From CBDDEC01 sp965226785 (lineage in GTDB: Bacteria; Chloroflexota; Dehalococcoidia; UBA2979): a stretch of 64,000 bases of DNA. Both the position numbers and the translations under genes were made by a program. Under the pieces are notes generated by a model. That model saw only the letters and a program-made list of their open reading frames with translations. It was not told where the DNA came from and searched no databases. Within the stretch, counting starts at the first letter, position 1. Each line of letters begins with the position of its first letter. The stretch is taken from positions 62,001-126,000 of the forward strand of contig CBDDEC010000004.1 of assembly GCA_965226785.1 (NCBI GenBank). The letters are read 5' to 3'. This document shows positions 23,161-31,773 of this stretch, one piece after another.

Positions 23161-24723
23161 ATGGCGACACCCTCCGACGCGGTCGAGTGGCGCGACTGGC
23201 AGGCCGACACGCTGGCAGAGGCGCGCGAGCGCGGCCGCGCGTTGCTGCTGGCGTTCCACGGTGGCTGGGGCCGGCCTGACCTCGACGCCGCAGCCGCCGC
23301 TGACCGCGAACTGGCGGCGCTGATCGGCGAGGCGACCGTGCCCGTCGCGGTCGACATCGACGTAGCGCCCGAGGTCGCGGCGCGTTTCGAGGCCGACGCC
23401 GGCGATGTCGTGGTCGCCGCCGCGGATGCGAGCCATATCGCGCGCCCAGAGCCGAGCGAGCTGCGTGGTGCGCTCGCGGTCGGACCGAGCAGCGCACGTT
23501 CGTACGAGGAGGACCAGGCACCGCGCGAGCAGCGGACGGAGCTTTCGCCCTCGGTCGTCGACACCGCGACGGAGGCGGCGCTCGAGGTGCCGGTGGCGCT
23601 GGGGCCGGAGGCGCTGCGGCTCCTCGTCTACACCTCGCTGCGTCGGGAGCAGCCCGACCCGCTCGAACGTGCGGCCGACGATCTGCTGCGTCGCGTTTCG
23701 GCCACATCGACGGTGGTGCGCGCCGGCGAGTCGGGGCGGCTGCTGCTGGCGCTCGCCGAGACGGCGCTCGCCGACGCCCAACTGCGCGAGGAATTGCGCG
23801 CGGCGGCCGCGGTGGTGGCCGACGCGGTCGAAGCCCTGCGTGATGCTAGCGGAGGGTTCCGTGCGTGGGCTCGTGGTGACGGCGCAACGGCGCCGATCGT
23901 GACCGCGGACGGCAACGCGCGGATGGCGCGCGGCCTGCTCCACGCGGGCGTGGCCTTTGATGAGCCGGCCTGGGTCGAGGCGGGGAGTCGCGCTGCCGAC
24001 TTCCTGGTGCGGCAGCTTCGTGCCGGCACGGCGGGCTTCTACCACGCCTGGGATGGTTCGCCGAGCCACCTCGGCTGGCTCGGCGACCAGACGGCGGGCG
24101 CGCTCGCGCTGCTCGCAGCCTCGGAGGTCACCGGCGACGGTGACTATCGCGATCAGGCGACCGAGGTGATCCACGGCGTCACCGACGGCTGGGGTACATC
24201 GGACGGACGCGCGGTCGAGTGCTGGTCACTCGACGATGTGGGCGGCCCGTTCGACCGGCCGCAGCTGCGCCTCGCGACGAATGTCGAGCTGGCCGAGGCT
24301 CGTCTCTGGCTCGGGCGCTTCACTCACGACGAGCGCTACCTCCAGGCGGGCCTGGACGGCCTGACCATGTTCGCGCCGGACCTGGAGGCATCGACCGAGG
24401 CGCACGTGGCATACGCGCGCGTCGCTGACCGTTTGCAGTCGGCCGAGCCGGAACTCACGGTCGTGGCCAGCGCGCCGGTGGGCGAGCCGGACCGGAGCGC
24501 CGACCCGCTGCTCGCTTCCGCTCTGCGCATCCGTGCCGCGGCGAGGTCGGTGCAGCGCGTGACGGCGGAACGGGACGCCCACCACCTCGAACAACTCGGC
24601 GTGCCCTCGAGCCCCACAGGTGTGGCCTACGTCCGTTTCGGCGGCGAGCTGTCAGCGCCGATCGACGATGCGGAACGGCTGTCCCAGGCCGTCGAGGACA
24701 GCTACCTCGCGTTCATCGGCTAG
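23161..24723 (+). CDS. YyaL/DUF255-like protein with degenerate thioredoxin domain
   Basis: A 520-residue protein. The N-terminal 80 residues follow the DUF255 thioredoxin pattern (VEWRDWQADTLAEARERGR, LLLAFHGGWG, VPVAVDIDVAPEVAARFE), but the normal CHWCHVM active site is replaced by GGWGRPDL, without cysteine. The rest resembles the six-hairpin alpha/alpha barrel part of YyaL/SPATA20: GGFRAWARGDGATAPIVTADGNARMARGLL, FYHAWDGSPSHLGWLGDQTAGALALL and GFGG-like C-terminal repeats. It is shorter than the usual 600-700 residues. Family assignment is moderate; redox activity by the N-terminal domain is unlikely. Confidence 0.7.
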   Translation: MATPSDAVEWRDWQADTLAEARERGRALLLAFHGGWGRPDLDAAAAADRELAALIGEATVPVAVDIDVAPEVAARFEADAGDVVVAAADASHIARPEPSELRGALAVGPSSARSYEEDQAPREQRTELSPSVVDTATEAALEVPVALGPEALRLLVYTSLRREQPDPLERAADDLLRRVSATSTVVRAGESGRLLLALAETALADAQLREELRAAAAVVADAVEALRDASGGFRAWARGDGATAPIVTADGNARMARGLLHAGVAFDEPAWVEAGSRAADFLVRQLRAGTAGFYHAWDGSPSHLGWLGDQTAGALALLAASEVTGDGDYRDQATEVIHGVTDGWGTSDGRAVECWSLDDVGGPFDRPQLRLATNVELAEARLWLGRFTHDERYLQAGLDGLTMFAPDLEASTEAHVAYARVADRLQSAEPELTVVASAPVGEPDRSADPLLASALRIRAAARSVQRVTAERDAHHLEQLGVPSSPTGVAYVRFGGELSAPIDDAERLSQAVEDSYLAFIG

Positions 24724-24757
24724 ACGGCGGTCCGCAGGATGCTGGCCGACCTCGGCG

Positions 24758-25270
24758 TCAGTCGACGCCGTCGATGCCGGCGGGGAGCAGGGCTTCGCGC
24801 AAGCGCTGGAGCCGCCACATGGCGTCGAGGTCGCGCTCGTTGATCTCCTGGACCCAGCGCTGGAGCGTCACCTCGCCCCGGAAGGGGTGGATGCCGACAT
24901 GCTCCCAGGCGTAGCTCGCGTCGCGCAGAATCCACACGGTCTCCTCGCGCAGCGTGCTGAAGTCCCAGGCCAGCTCATCGACCGACGCATGCTGGTAGCG
25001 TTGCTCGGCGGGGCCGTGCTGGGCGCGCCGCTCATCGATGCGTGCACCGTCGCGCGTCACGATCGCGTTCACCGCGCGCAGATCCTCACGCTCGGAGTCG
25101 CGAACGAAGCCGACGATCTCGACGGCCGACCACTCATCGAACGGCTCGTGCCGTCGCACGAGGGGTTCGTCGAACCCCAGGACCAGTCGCTCGATCCGGC
25201 GGCCGGTCTCCCGCAGCGTCTTCACGAGGTAGCGCCGCGGATCTGAATAGCGTGCGGTGATGTAGAGCAT
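24758..25270 (-). CDS. DinB-like protein
   Basis: A 170-residue protein with the pattern of the DinB four-helix superfamily: DEWSAVEIVGFVRDSEREDL with its first histidine position replaced, YQHASVDELAWDFSTLREETVWILRD and WEHVGIHPFRGEVTLQRWV. DinB proteins use a His triad to bind a divalent metal; only one or two of these His are recognisable. ATG 25270 gives a sensible N-terminus. It is divergent from the glyoxalase-like gene with 83 bases between. Cellular role unknown. Confidence 0.7.
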   Translation of the reverse strand: MLYITARYSDPRRYLVKTLRETGRRIERLVLGFDEPLVRRHEPFDEWSAVEIVGFVRDSEREDLRAVNAIVTRDGARIDERRAQHGPAEQRYQHASVDELAWDFSTLREETVWILRDASYAWEHVGIHPFRGEVTLQRWVQEINERDLDAMWRLQRLREALLPAGIDGVD

Positions 25271-25353
25271 CGCCCCGATCCTCGCACGTCTCCGCAACGC
25301 CCGAGGCGAACGTTACGATGCGCCGTGAACCCTGGCGGCGAGGAGGTGCAGCG

Positions 25354-25755
25354 ATGGCGAAGACCGACACGGCGCCGACGGCGCCCGTCTCGATCGGCGC
25401 GCTCGACCTGATCCAGCTGCATACCGCCGACCCGGTCGCAACTGCGGCGTGGTACCGCGACGTGCTCGGTGCGACGGTGCAGATGACCTCGCCGTACTGG
25501 TCGCGCGTGCGGCTTGGCAATGTCGACATCGGCATCCACGAGGGCGCTCGGCCGGCGGGGCCGGGCTGGGAGCCGGGCTTCCGCGTGCTTGACATCGCCG
25601 CGACTCGCGCCGCGCTCGAGGCGCACGCGGTGGAGATCACGCAGCCGTACCACGACATCCCCGGCGGCGTGAAGCTCGGCTTCCGCGACGTGGCCGGCAA
25701 CGAGCTGGCGGTCTACCAGTACGGCATTGCCGTCGCCGAGCTCGAGGACGGATAA
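25354..25755 (+). CDS. Glyoxalase/VOC-family protein
   Basis: A 133-residue vicinal-oxygen-chelate protein: LDLIQLHTADPVATAAWYRDVLGA at the N-terminus, VRLGNVDIGIHEG in the middle and GVKLGFRDVAGNELAVYQYG at the C-terminus. The metal-binding His and Glu positions (H in LIQLHT, H in IGIHEG, E in GNELAVY) are present. VOC members range from glyoxalase to dioxygenases and resistance proteins, and substrate cannot be assigned. ATG 25354 follows GAGGAGG. The next gene starts seven bases after the stop. Confidence 0.85.
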   Translation: MAKTDTAPTAPVSIGALDLIQLHTADPVATAAWYRDVLGATVQMTSPYWSRVRLGNVDIGIHEGARPAGPGWEPGFRVLDIAATRAALEAHAVEITQPYHDIPGGVKLGFRDVAGNELAVYQYGIAVAELEDG

Positions 25756-25761
25756 CGCGCC

Positions 25762-26370
25762 GTGGCGATCGGCGCTGCCGCGTACGCCTCGCTCGTCGCG
25801 GATGTCGAGGGCTGCCGCGCTTGTGGCGACGTTGGTTACACGCACCTCCTCGGCGATACCAACGGACCGCTCTCGGCGTCGCTGCTGATCGTCGGCGAGG
25901 CGCCGGGTCGCGATGGCGCCGCGCGCACGGGCGTGCCGTTCCACGGCGATCGCTCCGGTGATCGCTTCGAGGCGCTGCTGGCCCTCGCCGGTCTCACGCG
26001 CGCCGAGGTGTTTGTCACCAACGCCATGCTCTGCCATCCGGCGGGCCCCGACGGCCGGAACCGCCGGCCGCGGGCCAGCGAAGTGATGGCCTGTTCGCGA
26101 TACCTCGAGGCGACGCTGCGCCTCGTCGCGGCGCCGGTCGTGGTGGCGCTGGGTGGCGTCGCGCTGGAGGCGCTGGGTCGCATCGAGCCACACGGGATCG
26201 AGCGCATTACAGACGCCGCGGGAACGCCTCGAACGTGGGCGGGACGCACGCTCGTACCGCTCGTGCACCCGAGTGCGCGCACGCAGGGGCGGCGCAACTG
26301 GGTGCAGCAACAGCGCGACTGGCGACGCCTCGGACGGCTCGTCAGCGCCAACGGTTCCGTCGGAGCGTGA
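25762..26370 (+). CDS. Uracil-DNA glycosylase, Fe-S (family 4/5)
   Basis: Removes uracil from DNA as the first step of base-excision repair. The 202-residue protein has VGEAPGRDGA as motif 1, VFVTNAMLCHP and a C-terminal VHPSARTQGRRN motif with the active-site loop His. Four cysteines, Cys18 and Cys21 (CRAC), Cys91 and Cys111, match the cluster ligands of family 4/5 enzymes. Motif 1 has Asp where family 4 commonly has Glu. It begins with GTG and probably shares a transcript with the VOC gene. Confidence 0.85.
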   Translation: MAIGAAAYASLVADVEGCRACGDVGYTHLLGDTNGPLSASLLIVGEAPGRDGAARTGVPFHGDRSGDRFEALLALAGLTRAEVFVTNAMLCHPAGPDGRNRRPRASEVMACSRYLEATLRLVAAPVVVALGGVALEALGRIEPHGIERITDAAGTPRTWAGRTLVPLVHPSARTQGRRNWVQQQRDWRRLGRLVSANGSVGA

Positions 26371-26415
26371 CGCCGGCGTTTGATCGCGGATCAACACGCT
26401 GCGAGGATCGGGCGC

Positions 26416-27249
26416 GTGAACGTCGCGTCGTTGCCCTACACCGTCCTCTTGTTGCTGCTCGAGTTGGCCGTCGGCTCGCTGGCGCTCGTCACGGTGTTCG
26501 ACGCACGACGGCAGGTCACTGCCGGGTATGTGAAGGCGGGCGCCAGCCTAGTCGCGCCCATGGCCGGGCTCGCGCTCTGGACGTACCTCACGCTCGAGCG
26601 CGTCGACGAGGTTGATGGCTACGCCCTCGACGGCGACTGGCTGCGGCCGGCGGGGTTCGCCCTCGGGCTGTTCTTCCTTGTCACGCTGGGCTACATGGCG
26701 GCCTCCTTCTCCGATCGACGCAGTGCAGCGATCTGGCTCGGCGCGGGCGGGACCGCGGTCGGAGCGGTGGCGCTGGCGCTGCTCGCGGCGCTCATCGCTA
26801 TGCCGGTCTGGTCGTACCTTGGCGCGCTGATCTCGGTCCTTGCTTCGGCCGCGGTGCTGGGCGGGGCGCTGATGGCAATGGTGTGGGGGCACTGGTATCT
26901 CACCTCGGGCCGGCTGCCGAAGGAGCCGATGGAGCAGATGGCGCTGATCGTGCTCGGGGCACTGGCGCTGCAGGGCGCGCTCGTGCTTCTCGGCGCGCTC
27001 GCCCCAGTGCGCAACGTGCCGCTGAGCGAAGGTGCGTTTGGCGTGGGATTGGCGCAAAATCCGGCGTTCTGGCTGAGGATCGGCGTGGGGCTGCTGTTTC
27101 CGGCGGTAGCGGCGCTCCTGGCATGGCGATCCGCCCGTATTCGCGGCATGATGTCAGCTACGGGCTTGCTCTACATCGTCCTGGGGGCTGTGCTGGCGGG
27201 CGAGGTGCTGGCGCGGGGGCTCTTGTTCTCTACCGGGTCGGCAGTGTAG
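26416..27249 (+). CDS. Multi-pass membrane protein of unknown function
   Basis: A 277-residue hydrophobic protein with about eight membrane segments separated by short loops. The most polar loop contains GHWYLTSGRLPKEPMEQMAL between segments five and six. Histidine and glutamate in that loop could bind a cofactor or quinone, but I do not recognise the family. GTG 26416 was preferred over TTG 26380, because it has GAGGATC upstream and places the first membrane segment near the N-terminus. It is followed by the ECF sigma factor operon. Confidence 0.7.
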   Translation: MNVASLPYTVLLLLLELAVGSLALVTVFDARRQVTAGYVKAGASLVAPMAGLALWTYLTLERVDEVDGYALDGDWLRPAGFALGLFFLVTLGYMAASFSDRRSAAIWLGAGGTAVGAVALALLAALIAMPVWSYLGALISVLASAAVLGGALMAMVWGHWYLTSGRLPKEPMEQMALIVLGALALQGALVLLGALAPVRNVPLSEGAFGVGLAQNPAFWLRIGVGLLFPAVAALLAWRSARIRGMMSATGLLYIVLGAVLAGEVLARGLLFSTGSAV

Positions 27250-27349
27250 AACGAGCCATCCGACGCAAACCGAGCGCGTTGCACCCGGCGGTGGCGATAC
27301 ACTGTCAGGGTGACCATCGCTCCCCACCCCAATGCGATGGGAGGCTCAG

Positions 27350-28132
27350 GTGGCGAAGAAGCCCGCCAACGAGCCCCAGCCCACCAGCAGCAGCGCGTCA
27401 TCTGAGGACCGCGAGGGCGGCGCTTCGGAGATCCAATCGCGTCTACGTGACGTAACAAGATCAGACGCGGGAACATCCTCTCGTTCCAACGGCGAGCGTC
27501 GCGAGATCGACCAGAGCGATGCCGACCTCATGGCGCAGCTCGCGCGGGGCGAAGTCGACGCGCTCGAGGTGCTGTACGACCGCTACTCGACGCTCGTCTT
27601 CTCGCTCGGGCTCCGCATCCTGCGGGACCCGCAGCTGGCGGAGGATGTGGTGCAGGAGGTGTTCATTCGCCTCTGGCGGCGCCCCGCTTCGTACGACCCG
27701 GCGCGGGGTCGGTTCGTGAGCTGGCTGATGTCCGTCTCACGCAACCGCGCCCTGGATGAACAACGACGCGTGTCCCGTCGGATGCGCGCCGAGGAGACGG
27801 ACGACGACCCGGCCCATGAGCTTCCCACCAACGACCGCTTCGACGATCCGCAAGCCGGCGTCCTGCTCGACGAGCTGCGCCGCCGGGTGCGCGAAGCGAT
27901 GACGCGCTTGCCCCCGGCGCAACGCGAGGTCATCGAGCTGGCCTACTTCGGCGGCCTGACGCAGGTCGAGATCGCGGCACGCACGGGCGAGCCCCTGGGC
28001 ACGGTGAAGACACGCGTGCGTCTGGGTATGAACAAGTTGCGTGCGGCGATCGGTCCCGATGCCGAGGATGACGTACGCGCCGCCGCCCCGGCGACCGCGC
28101 CCGGGCGTCGCCGGATCTGGAACCGACGATGA
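27350..28132 (+). CDS. ECF-type RNA polymerase sigma factor
   Basis: A 260-residue sigma factor. A polar, low-complexity N-terminal tail of about 55 residues precedes region 2 (DALEVLYDRYSTLVFSLGLR, LAEDVVQEVFIRLWRRP, WLMSVSRNRALDEQRR) and region 4 (LPPAQREVIELAYFGGLTQ, GEPLGTVKTRVRLGMNKL). This is the SigK/SigL-like group paired with RskA anti-sigma factors, as here, where the stop overlaps the anti-sigma start (ATGA). GTG 27350 has GGGAGG at good spacing; ATG 27332 lies before that site. The stimulus is unknown. Confidence 0.92.
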   Translation: MAKKPANEPQPTSSSASSEDREGGASEIQSRLRDVTRSDAGTSSRSNGERREIDQSDADLMAQLARGEVDALEVLYDRYSTLVFSLGLRILRDPQLAEDVVQEVFIRLWRRPASYDPARGRFVSWLMSVSRNRALDEQRRVSRRMRAEETDDDPAHELPTNDRFDDPQAGVLLDELRRRVREAMTRLPPAQREVIELAYFGGLTQVEIAARTGEPLGTVKTRVRLGMNKLRAAIGPDAEDDVRAAAPATAPGRRRIWNRR

Positions 28133-28962
28133 CGCCCGAAGAACGCGAAGAGCTGCTCGCGAGCTACGCGCTCGGCACGCTCAGCGGACCCGTCGCCGCC
28201 GAGGTGGAGGCGCTCGTGCGGTCCGACACGTCCGCGGCGGAGCAGCTGGCGTCCTACCACGACTTCGTTGATCTGATCGCGCTCTCCGTTCCGCTGAAGC
28301 GTGCCGATCCGAGCCTGCGCCGACGCGTGCTCCAGGCTGCGCGGCGCGAGCGCCGTCGCAGCTCGAGCGTGGCCGCGATCACGCGCTGGGCGCCGGCCGT
28401 CGCTGCAGCCGCGGTGCTCGCCGTCGTCGCGTTCTGGGCAGCGAGCATCCAGACCACCGTCACCGACCTTCGCGATCACACGGCAACGCTGACAGCGGTG
28501 CTCGAGGTGCAGGCGCGGCAGATCGATGAGCTGATCGCTGATGACATCGCTCGCGATCGCTCGGCCAGCGCTGCGGAAGCGATCACCCTCGAGTTGCGCG
28601 ACGCGCAGAGCACGATCGTGGGTATCCTCACCGACCCCGAGCAGATGACGATTGAGCTCGAGGCGACCAGTGCGGGCCACGGCGCCTCCGGTCGCTACAT
28701 CTGGAGCGGTCTCGAGAACGCTGGCATGGTGACGTTGCAGAACCTGCCTCCACTGCCGTTCGGCGGGAGCTACGTGGTCTGGGTCGAGGACGAGGACTCG
28801 CGTCAGATGTTGATGCAGACCTTCGTGCCAGACGCGGACGGCTCGGTCAGCGAGCTGCTGCGAGGCGCTGTCGACACGGAACCGGTCCACGTATACGTCG
28901 CTACCCGCGACGTCACCGGTGAGACTGGCCTCGTCGTGTTGCAGGCCGTCGTCGGCCGCTAG
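28129..28962 (+). CDS. RskA-family anti-sigma factor
   Basis: A 277-residue membrane-spanning regulator. Residues 1-80 form the cytoplasmic anti-sigma domain: ELLASYALGTLSGPVAAEVEAL, without the zinc HxxxCxxC motif. A membrane segment follows (about residues 88-104), then a coiled-coil stretch and a C-terminal RskA domain with LPPLPFGGSYVVWVEDED. It would hold the sigma factor until a signal releases it, in RskA systems often by regulated proteolysis. It is translationally coupled to the sigma factor. Confidence 0.9.
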   Translation: MTPEEREELLASYALGTLSGPVAAEVEALVRSDTSAAEQLASYHDFVDLIALSVPLKRADPSLRRRVLQAARRERRRSSSVAAITRWAPAVAAAAVLAVVAFWAASIQTTVTDLRDHTATLTAVLEVQARQIDELIADDIARDRSASAAEAITLELRDAQSTIVGILTDPEQMTIELEATSAGHGASGRYIWSGLENAGMVTLQNLPPLPFGGSYVVWVEDEDSRQMLMQTFVPDADGSVSELLRGAVDTEPVHVYVATRDVTGETGLVVLQAVVGR

Positions 28963-28995
28963 CCCGATCCCGGCCGCCGCCGCCGCGAACGCGTC

Positions 28996-30294
28996 TCAGC
29001 TCGATGTGACCTCGCCTGGCGGGTCGTCCGCGGCGCCTGGTGGCGGGGGAGCCGCTGATGGCGGCGTCTCGGGCGACGGGCCTGGTTCGGCCGCCGTTGC
29101 CGCTCCCTCGGACGGTTCGGCCGTGGCTTCACCATCCCAGGTTTTGGCAGAGATGCGTTCGCTATCGAGCTGCACTTCGAGTTCGGCCTGGTGGGCGCGC
29201 CCGTAGTGGCTCATCGTGAGCGCCTCGGTCGCCGTGCCGCCTCGCAGACGACGGTCGGCGTACCAGAACAGCTCGCGCAGGATCGCCGCGAGCGGAACCA
29301 CGACGACGAGCCCGATGAAGCCAAACGCGGCGCCACCTGCAGCTAATAAGAGCAGGATCATCGCGGGGTGGATGTGCACCGCCTGCCCCTGGATGCGGGG
29401 TACGAGGAACAGGTTCTCGACCTGCTGGACGAGCAGATAGAGGAGCAAAACCGGGAGGATCAGGCCGGGCTCGGTTGCTGCCACAATGATCAGCCCGGGT
29501 ACGGCGCCGATCCACGGGCCGATGATCGGGATCAGCTCCGTGACGCCCGCGAACAGCCCGAGCGCCAGCGAGAGCTCGACGCCGAGAATCGTGAGCCCCA
29601 CTCCGACCGACACACCAACGACCACGCCGAGGAACAACTGCCCTCGGATGTAGCGTCCGAGCAGGCGGTCGGCGATGAGCAGGAGGTTACGCACGTCCTG
29701 CCGCGCCTCTTCCGGAACTGCGTTAATGAAATTGTTGGCCACGTACGGACGGTCACGCAGGGCGTAGAACATGAAGAACGGCACGATCACGAAGCCAAAG
29801 ACGATCGTGAGTGTGCCGGTCAGCAGCCCAACCGAGCGACGCATACCCGCTGCAACGGCGTCCGCCACGGTGTTGCCTGCATCCGCGCCGATCTCGTCGA
29901 TGCGCTCCTGGAGGTCCATGGGTACGCGGCTTCGGTACTCCTCGAGCCACTCGTTCGCCTGCAGTCGGGCGTCATCGACGATTTCCGGCAGGCGGTCGAC
30001 GAACTGCGCAATCTGGTCGGCGGCCACGGGGATCAGTGCGACGCCAGCCGCGACGATCGTGAGGGCGAACACGGCGTACAGCACCAGCACGGCCGCGCCA
30101 CGGCGGTACAGGTCGCCTCGGTGGGAGCGCGCCGGGATGACGCTGGCCACGCGATCGACGAGGGGTGACAGCGCGTAGGCGAGCAGGGCGCCGACCGCGA
30201 ACGGGAACAGTGCGCCGCGAGCCTGCCACACGATGTACAGGACGATCGCGAGCATGGCGGCCCAGAGCGCGATACGCCAGCGTTGGGCGGTCAC
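28996..30294 (-). CDS. AI-2E family transporter (PerM-like permease)
   Basis: A 432-residue permease with about eight membrane segments. Family strings are FPFAVGALLAYALSPLVDR near the N-terminus, FFMFYALRDR, and the ELIPIIGPWIGAVPGLI segment. Members export autoinducer-2 in E. coli (TqsA) or act as Na+/H+ antiporters; substrate here is unknown. The C-terminal 60 residues are Pro/Glu/Ala-rich and likely disordered. I chose GTG 30294, because a frame start at 30381 would overlap the divergent Fur-family gene. Confidence 0.87.
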   Translation of the reverse strand: MTAQRWRIALWAAMLAIVLYIVWQARGALFPFAVGALLAYALSPLVDRVASVIPARSHRGDLYRRGAAVLVLYAVFALTIVAAGVALIPVAADQIAQFVDRLPEIVDDARLQANEWLEEYRSRVPMDLQERIDEIGADAGNTVADAVAAGMRRSVGLLTGTLTIVFGFVIVPFFMFYALRDRPYVANNFINAVPEEARQDVRNLLLIADRLLGRYIRGQLFLGVVVGVSVGVGLTILGVELSLALGLFAGVTELIPIIGPWIGAVPGLIIVAATEPGLILPVLLLYLLVQQVENLFLVPRIQGQAVHIHPAMILLLLAAGGAAFGFIGLVVVVPLAAILRELFWYADRRLRGGTATEALTMSHYGRAHQAELEVQLDSERISAKTWDGEATAEPSEGAATAAEPGPSPETPPSAAPPPPGAADDPPGEVTSS

Positions 30295-30357
30295 AATTGC
30301 ATTGTGCCCGATCCGCTCCGATTTGACAGGCCGGGACGCCGGGATGACGATCGCCCC

Positions 30358-30792
30358 ATGTCGACCATCGACACGCTGCAACGTCGACTCGCGAGCGCCG
30401 GATTACGCGTCACCGCGCCGCGACGCCGGCTGCTGGACACGATGCGCGGCCTTGGCGATCAGTTCTCCGCTGACCAACTCCTGGCCGAGACCCCCGAGGT
30501 CGGCCGCGCGACCGTGTTCCGTACGCTACGGCTGTTCCAGGAGCTGGGCGTCGTCTGCCAGGTCGTCCTCGACGATGGCGCGGTGGCCTACAGCCTCTCC
30601 TCGGACGGCCATCACCATCATCTCGTCTGCTCCAACTGCGGGGCGGTCCGCAACTTCGCCTCGACCGACATCGAGGACCTGCTGCAGGAGTTGGCGCGCC
30701 GTACCGGCTACGACGTTGCGGCGCATCGCCTCGAGGTGTACGGCCGCTGCGCCGTCTGCCGCGAGACGTCCGAGGCGGTCGAAACCGCCTGA
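30358..30792 (+). CDS. Fur-family metalloregulator (Zur/Mur-like)
   Basis: A 144-residue repressor. The N-terminal winged helix (LRVTAPRRRLLDTM, GRATVFRTLRLFQELGVV) is followed by a metal-binding half with HHHH at 85-88 and two CxxC pairs, Cys91/Cys94 and Cys131/Cys134, which form the structural zinc site. The gene lies directly before a zinc/manganese-type ABC transporter with a palindromic promoter, so it probably senses that metal. Zur is the likeliest subtype, but Fur, Mur and PerR cannot be excluded by motif alone. Confidence 0.88.
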   Translation: MSTIDTLQRRLASAGLRVTAPRRRLLDTMRGLGDQFSADQLLAETPEVGRATVFRTLRLFQELGVVCQVVLDDGAVAYSLSSDGHHHHLVCSNCGAVRNFASTDIEDLLQELARRTGYDVAAHRLEVYGRCAVCRETSEAVETA

Positions 30793-30829
30793 CTTCCCCT
30801 CGAATCGTGCGCGAAGCGGCCGCTGGCCG

Positions 30830-30864
30830 TTGCCAAGCTGTACTGAGACTGAGTATCTTTACTC
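30830..30864 (+). promoter_or_regulatory. Promoter and palindrome before the metal ABC operon
   Basis: TTGCCA (30830-30835) and TATCTT (30854-30859) are spaced by 18 bases. GAGTA-tctt-TACTC (30851-30864) is an inverted repeat over the -10 box, a likely site for the Fur-family regulator encoded just upstream. Only five pairs are clear, shorter than a classical Zur or Fur box. Confidence 0.5.
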
Positions 30865-30912
30865 CGCTGTAGGGCTGCGCAGCGATCGCTATCGCTGGAC
30901 CGGAGCTGTGAT

Positions 30913-31773
30913 GTGACCACCGAGAACGTCTCTAGCGTCGTCACGCCGCACATCCCCGCGCGTGAGCCGCTCGAGGCGGAGCACCCGCACGCTGCATTCG
31001 CCCTCGAGGTGAGTGGCCTCACGGCCGGTTACCCCGGGGACCCCCCCGCCATCGAGGACATCGACCTGCAGGTACCGGTCGGTGAGCTCGTCGGCCTGAT
31101 CGGGCCCAACGGAGCGGGCAAATCGACGCTGTTCAAGTCGATCATGGGTCTCATGCGGCCGGCTCACGGCGAGGTGCTCGCCTTCGGGCGGCCCATCGCC
31201 GAGGCACGCTCGGACATCGCCTACATGCCACAGGTCGAGGAGGTCGATTGGGACTTCCCGGTCTCCGTCTTCGACGTCGCCCTGATGGGGCGCTACCAGC
31301 GACCCCGCCCGTTCAGGCGGTGGAGCGCGGAGGACCGCGCGGCGGCGATGGACGCCCTCGAACGGGTCGGCCTCGCCGACCGTGCCGGTCGCCCAGCGGG
31401 GCGGCTCTCCGGCGGCGAGCGGCGTCGCTTGCTGATGGCGCGCGCCATCGCCCGCGGCGCGCGGCTGCTGCTGCTCGATGAGCCCTTCGCCGGCCTCGAC
31501 GCGGCTGTGCAGCACGACCTGATCGCGATCCTGGACGAACTGGCGCGCGAGGGCCGGAGCATCCTCGTCGCCACTCACGACCTCTCCTGCGTCGCCAACT
31601 CCTGCGACGAGACGTGCTGCCTTAACCGGCGCGTGATCGCGGCCGGGCCCTCCGCGTCCGTCCTGACCGAGGAGGTTCTGACCGAGACGTTCCAACGGCA
31701 CCTGCTCGCGATCCCGACGGCGGCGCCGCTCGGCGATGTGATCCGGAGCGTGGTCGCGGAAGGCGACGACTGA
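30913..31773 (+). CDS. Metal ABC transporter ATP-binding protein (ZnuC/MntB type)
   Basis: A 286-residue ATPase driving zinc or manganese uptake. Walker A is GPNGAGKST, the Q-loop lies in YMPQVEEVDW, the signature is LSGGERRR, Walker B is LLLLDEPFAG and the switch His is in VATHD. YMPQVEEVDWDFP is typical of the manganese/zinc group. Start at GTG 30913 gives a short polar N-terminal extension. Its stop overlaps the permease start by one base. No solute-binding protein gene is adjacent. Confidence 0.92.
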   Translation: MTTENVSSVVTPHIPAREPLEAEHPHAAFALEVSGLTAGYPGDPPAIEDIDLQVPVGELVGLIGPNGAGKSTLFKSIMGLMRPAHGEVLAFGRPIAEARSDIAYMPQVEEVDWDFPVSVFDVALMGRYQRPRPFRRWSAEDRAAAMDALERVGLADRAGRPAGRLSGGERRRLLMARAIARGARLLLLDEPFAGLDAAVQHDLIAILDELAREGRSILVATHDLSCVANSCDETCCLNRRVIAAGPSASVLTEEVLTETFQRHLLAIPTAAPLGDVIRSVVAEGDD

